In this document: piece after piece, positions 5,729 through 7,533 of the stretch | Layout of the letters: each line of letters begins with the position of its first letter | Numbering within the stretch: position 1 is the first letter of the stretch | Assembly: GCA_903932755.1 (NCBI GenBank) | Contig: CAIZHL010000298.1 | Coordinates: 1 to 7,533, forward strand | Direction: 5' to 3' | Length of the DNA stretch: 7,533 nucleotides | Origin: an uncultured beta proteobacterium | Lineage (GTDB): Bacteria > Pseudomonadota > Gammaproteobacteria > Burkholderiales > Rhodocyclaceae | Notes under the pieces: model-generated | Database searches by the model: none | Told to the model about the DNA's origin: nothing | The model's input: the letters and a program-made list of their open reading frames with translations, nothing else | Program-made: the position numbers and the translations under genes

Positions 5729-7533
5729 ATTTGAAGCCGATGATGGCCTGATCAACCGCCAGGCTTTCGCCTGGATTAGCCAGCAGTTTTTCCACCACGC
5801 AGTCGCGCTCGGCCTTCAGCACATTCTCCATTTTCATCGCCTCGATCTTGGCCAGCACCTCGCCGGCCTTGACCTCCTGTCCCACCTTGACGGCGACCTG
5901 GGTCAGCAGTCCCGGCATCGGCGAAAGCAGGAACTTCGACATGTCCGGCGCCGCCTTGACCGGCATCAGCGCCAGCAGGTCGGCGGCACGGGCGCTCATC
6001 ACCTGCACGTCGGCCTGCACGCCCCAGTGGAACAGGCGATACACCGAACCGCGGCGCTCGACCTGCATGCAGATCTGCTGGCCGTTGAGCGTGCCGCGAT
6101 AGAGGATGTCGCCGAACTGCCAGTGCGAACGGATGGCGTAATTGCCGCCGGCCAGCTTGACGTCCCAACCACCGTCTGCCGGCGTGATGGTCGCCGGATG
6201 GCGTTCGCCGTTGAACAGCACCACGTATTCGCTGCCGGGCTTGTACTCGTGGCCGGGCATCTGGCCGGTAATGGTGGCGTTGCGCGTCAGGTACTGGCGG
6301 TGGATCGCCGCGGCAGTGGCCACCAGCATCAGCGGATCGTCGTGCGGCACGTCGGCGGCATTGAAACCCTTGGGGTACTGGTCGGCAATCAGGCCGGTAT
6401 TGAAGTTGCCCGAGGTGAAGCGCGGATGCTGCATCAGCGCCGCCTGGAAGGAAATGTTGCTGGCCACGCCGCGGATCACGAATTCGTTCAGGGCATCGCG
6501 CATGCGGGCGATGGCCTGGTCGCGCGACGCCGCGTGAACGATCAGCTTGGCGATCATCGAGTCGTAGAACATCGAGATCTCGCCGCCCTCATAGACGCCG
6601 GTATCGACCCGCACCCCGCCCTCCGCAGGCGGCGGCACGTACTTCACCAGGCGGCCGGTGGACGGCAGGAAGCCGCGGAAGGGATCCTCGGCATTGATCC
6701 GGCATTCCATGGCCCAGCCGTTGATCTTGAGGTCGGCCTGCTTGAAGGCCAGCTTCTCGCCGGCGGCGACGCGGATCATCTGTTCGACCAGATCCAGCCC
6801 GGTGATGAGTTCCGTCACCGGATGCTCGACCTGCAGGCGGGTGTTCATTTCGAGGAAGTAGAAGCTCTTGTCCTTGCCGCCGACGACAAACTCGACGGTG
6901 CCGGCCGACTGGTAATTCACCGCCTTGGCCAAAGCCACGGCCTGCTCGCCCATGGCCTTGCGGGTGGCGGCGTCGAGGAAGGGGCTCGGCGCCTCCTCGA
7001 TCACCTTCTGGTGGCGGCGCTGGATCGAGCACTCACGCTCGTGCAGGTAGAGCGTGTTGCCGTGGGCGTCGCCCAGCACCTGGATCTCGATGTGGCGCGG
7101 TTCCTCGATATATTTCTCGATGAAGATGCGATCGTCGCCGAAGGCGTTCTTGGCCTCAGTCTTGCAGGAGGCAAAACCTTCGTGCGCCTCCTGGTCGTTG
7201 AAAGCGACGCGCAGGCCCTTGCCGCCGCCGCCGGCGGAGGCCTTGATCATCACCGGGTAGCCGATGCCCCTGGCGATTTCCACCGCCGCTTCAGGCGTGT
7301 CGATGGCGGCGTTGTGGCCGGGGATGGTATTGACTTTCGCTTCCAGCGCCAGCTTCTTCGAGGCGATCTTGTCGCCCATCGCGGCCATCGAATAATGCTT
7401 GGGGCCGATGAAGACGACGCCGCTTTCCTCGAGCCGGCGCGAGAACTCCGGATTCTCCGAAAGGAAACCATAACCCGGATGAACAGCCTCGGCGCCGGTC
7501 TCCTTGCAGGCGGCGATGATCTTGTCGATCGAG
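5727..7533 (-). CDS. pccA: Propionyl-CoA carboxylase alpha subunit, biotin carboxylase plus biotin carrier (5'-truncated by window edge)
   Basis: The visible 601 residues form the C-terminal 90% of a biotin-dependent acyl-CoA carboxylase alpha chain. It carboxylates biotin with ATP and bicarbonate, for transfer by the beta subunit to propionyl-CoA, giving methylmalonyl-CoA in the cytosol. The frame is open to the right edge; the Met at 7388 is internal, because the 48 codons upstream encode the conserved HPGYGFLSENPEF stretch. Counting from that Met: Gly-rich ATP-grasp loop GGGGKG (53-58); catalytic EMNTRLQVEHPVTE (180-193); biotin carboxylase C-terminal domain (about 220-330); BT linker domain typical of propionyl-CoA carboxylases (about 360-475); and a biotinyl domain with EAMKM, biotin-accepting K519, 34 residues before the C-terminus. 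Roughly 65 N-terminal residues are missing. The beta subunit is not in the window. Methylcrotonyl- or geranyl-CoA carboxylase are alternatives, but the BT region favours propionyl-CoA. Confidence 0.93.
   Translation of the reverse strand, partial: SIDKIIAACKETGAEAVHPGYGFLSENPEFSRRLEESGVVFIGPKHYSMAAMGDKIASKKLALEAKVNTIPGHNAAIDTPEAAVEIARGIGYPVMIKASAGGGGKGLRVAFNDQEAHEGFASCKTEAKNAFGDDRIFIEKYIEEPRHIEIQVLGDAHGNTLYLHERECSIQRRHQKVIEEAPSPFLDAATRKAMGEQAVALAKAVNYQSAGTVEFVVGGKDKSFYFLEMNTRLQVEHPVTELITGLDLVEQMIRVAAGEKLAFKQADLKINGWAMECRINAEDPFRGFLPSTGRLVKYVPPPAEGGVRVDTGVYEGGEISMFYDSMIAKLIVHAASRDQAIARMRDALNEFVIRGVASNISFQAALMQHPRFTSGNFNTGLIADQYPKGFNAADVPHDDPLMLVATAAAIHRQYLTRNATITGQMPGHEYKPGSEYVVLFNGERHPATITPADGGWDVKLAGGNYAIRSHWQFGDILYRGTLNGQQICMQVERRGSVYRLFHWGVQADVQVMSARAADLLALMPVKAAPDMSKFLLSPMPGLLTQVAVKVGQEVKAGEVLAKIEAMKMENVLKAERDCVVEKLLANPGESLAVDQAIIGFK

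Overview
This 7.5-kb window is GC-rich chromosomal DNA from a Gram-negative proteobacterium. A Rhodocyclales-like betaproteobacterium is the best guess. That placement is inferred from the gene set (a PilL/ChpA-type chemotaxis kinase, an OprB-family porin with a signal peptide, a propionyl-CoA carboxylase alpha subunit), not from any marker gene. No rRNA, tRNA, CRISPR array, transposase or phage gene is visible. I found no clear case of an undescribed multi-gene system; the genes are recognisable families, and the least explained material lies in two intergenic regions.

Layout: (1) the 3' part of a large hybrid CheA-type kinase with a C-terminal receiver domain, PilL/ChpA class, + strand, entering from the left edge; (2) a 161-residue VOC-fold protein resembling methylmalonyl-CoA epimerase, + strand, 51 bp downstream and possibly co-transcribed; (3) convergent to it with a 42-bp gap, a 610-residue membrane diguanylate cyclase (7TMR-DISM sensor plus GGDEF), - strand; (4) a 256-bp divergent intergenic region with a perfect 14-bp palindrome and weak promoter candidates; (5) an OprB-family carbohydrate-type porin of 426 residues, + strand; (6) a 179-bp convergent intergenic region packed with inverted repeats and ending in a terminator-like hairpin; (7) the C-terminal 601 residues of propionyl-CoA carboxylase alpha subunit (pccA), - strand, running off the right edge.

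Functional reading: the left half concerns surface behaviour, with a twitching/chemosensory-type phosphorelay and a c-di-GMP synthase anchored in the inner membrane. The right half concerns uptake and carbon metabolism, with an outer-membrane porin and biotin-dependent carboxylation of propionyl-CoA to methylmalonyl-CoA. The VOC protein could connect to pccA as a methylmalonyl-CoA epimerase-like enzyme, but its first metal-ligand position carries Gln instead of His. The divergent cyclase/porin pair may share regulatory DNA. These links are inferences from proximity and family resemblance.
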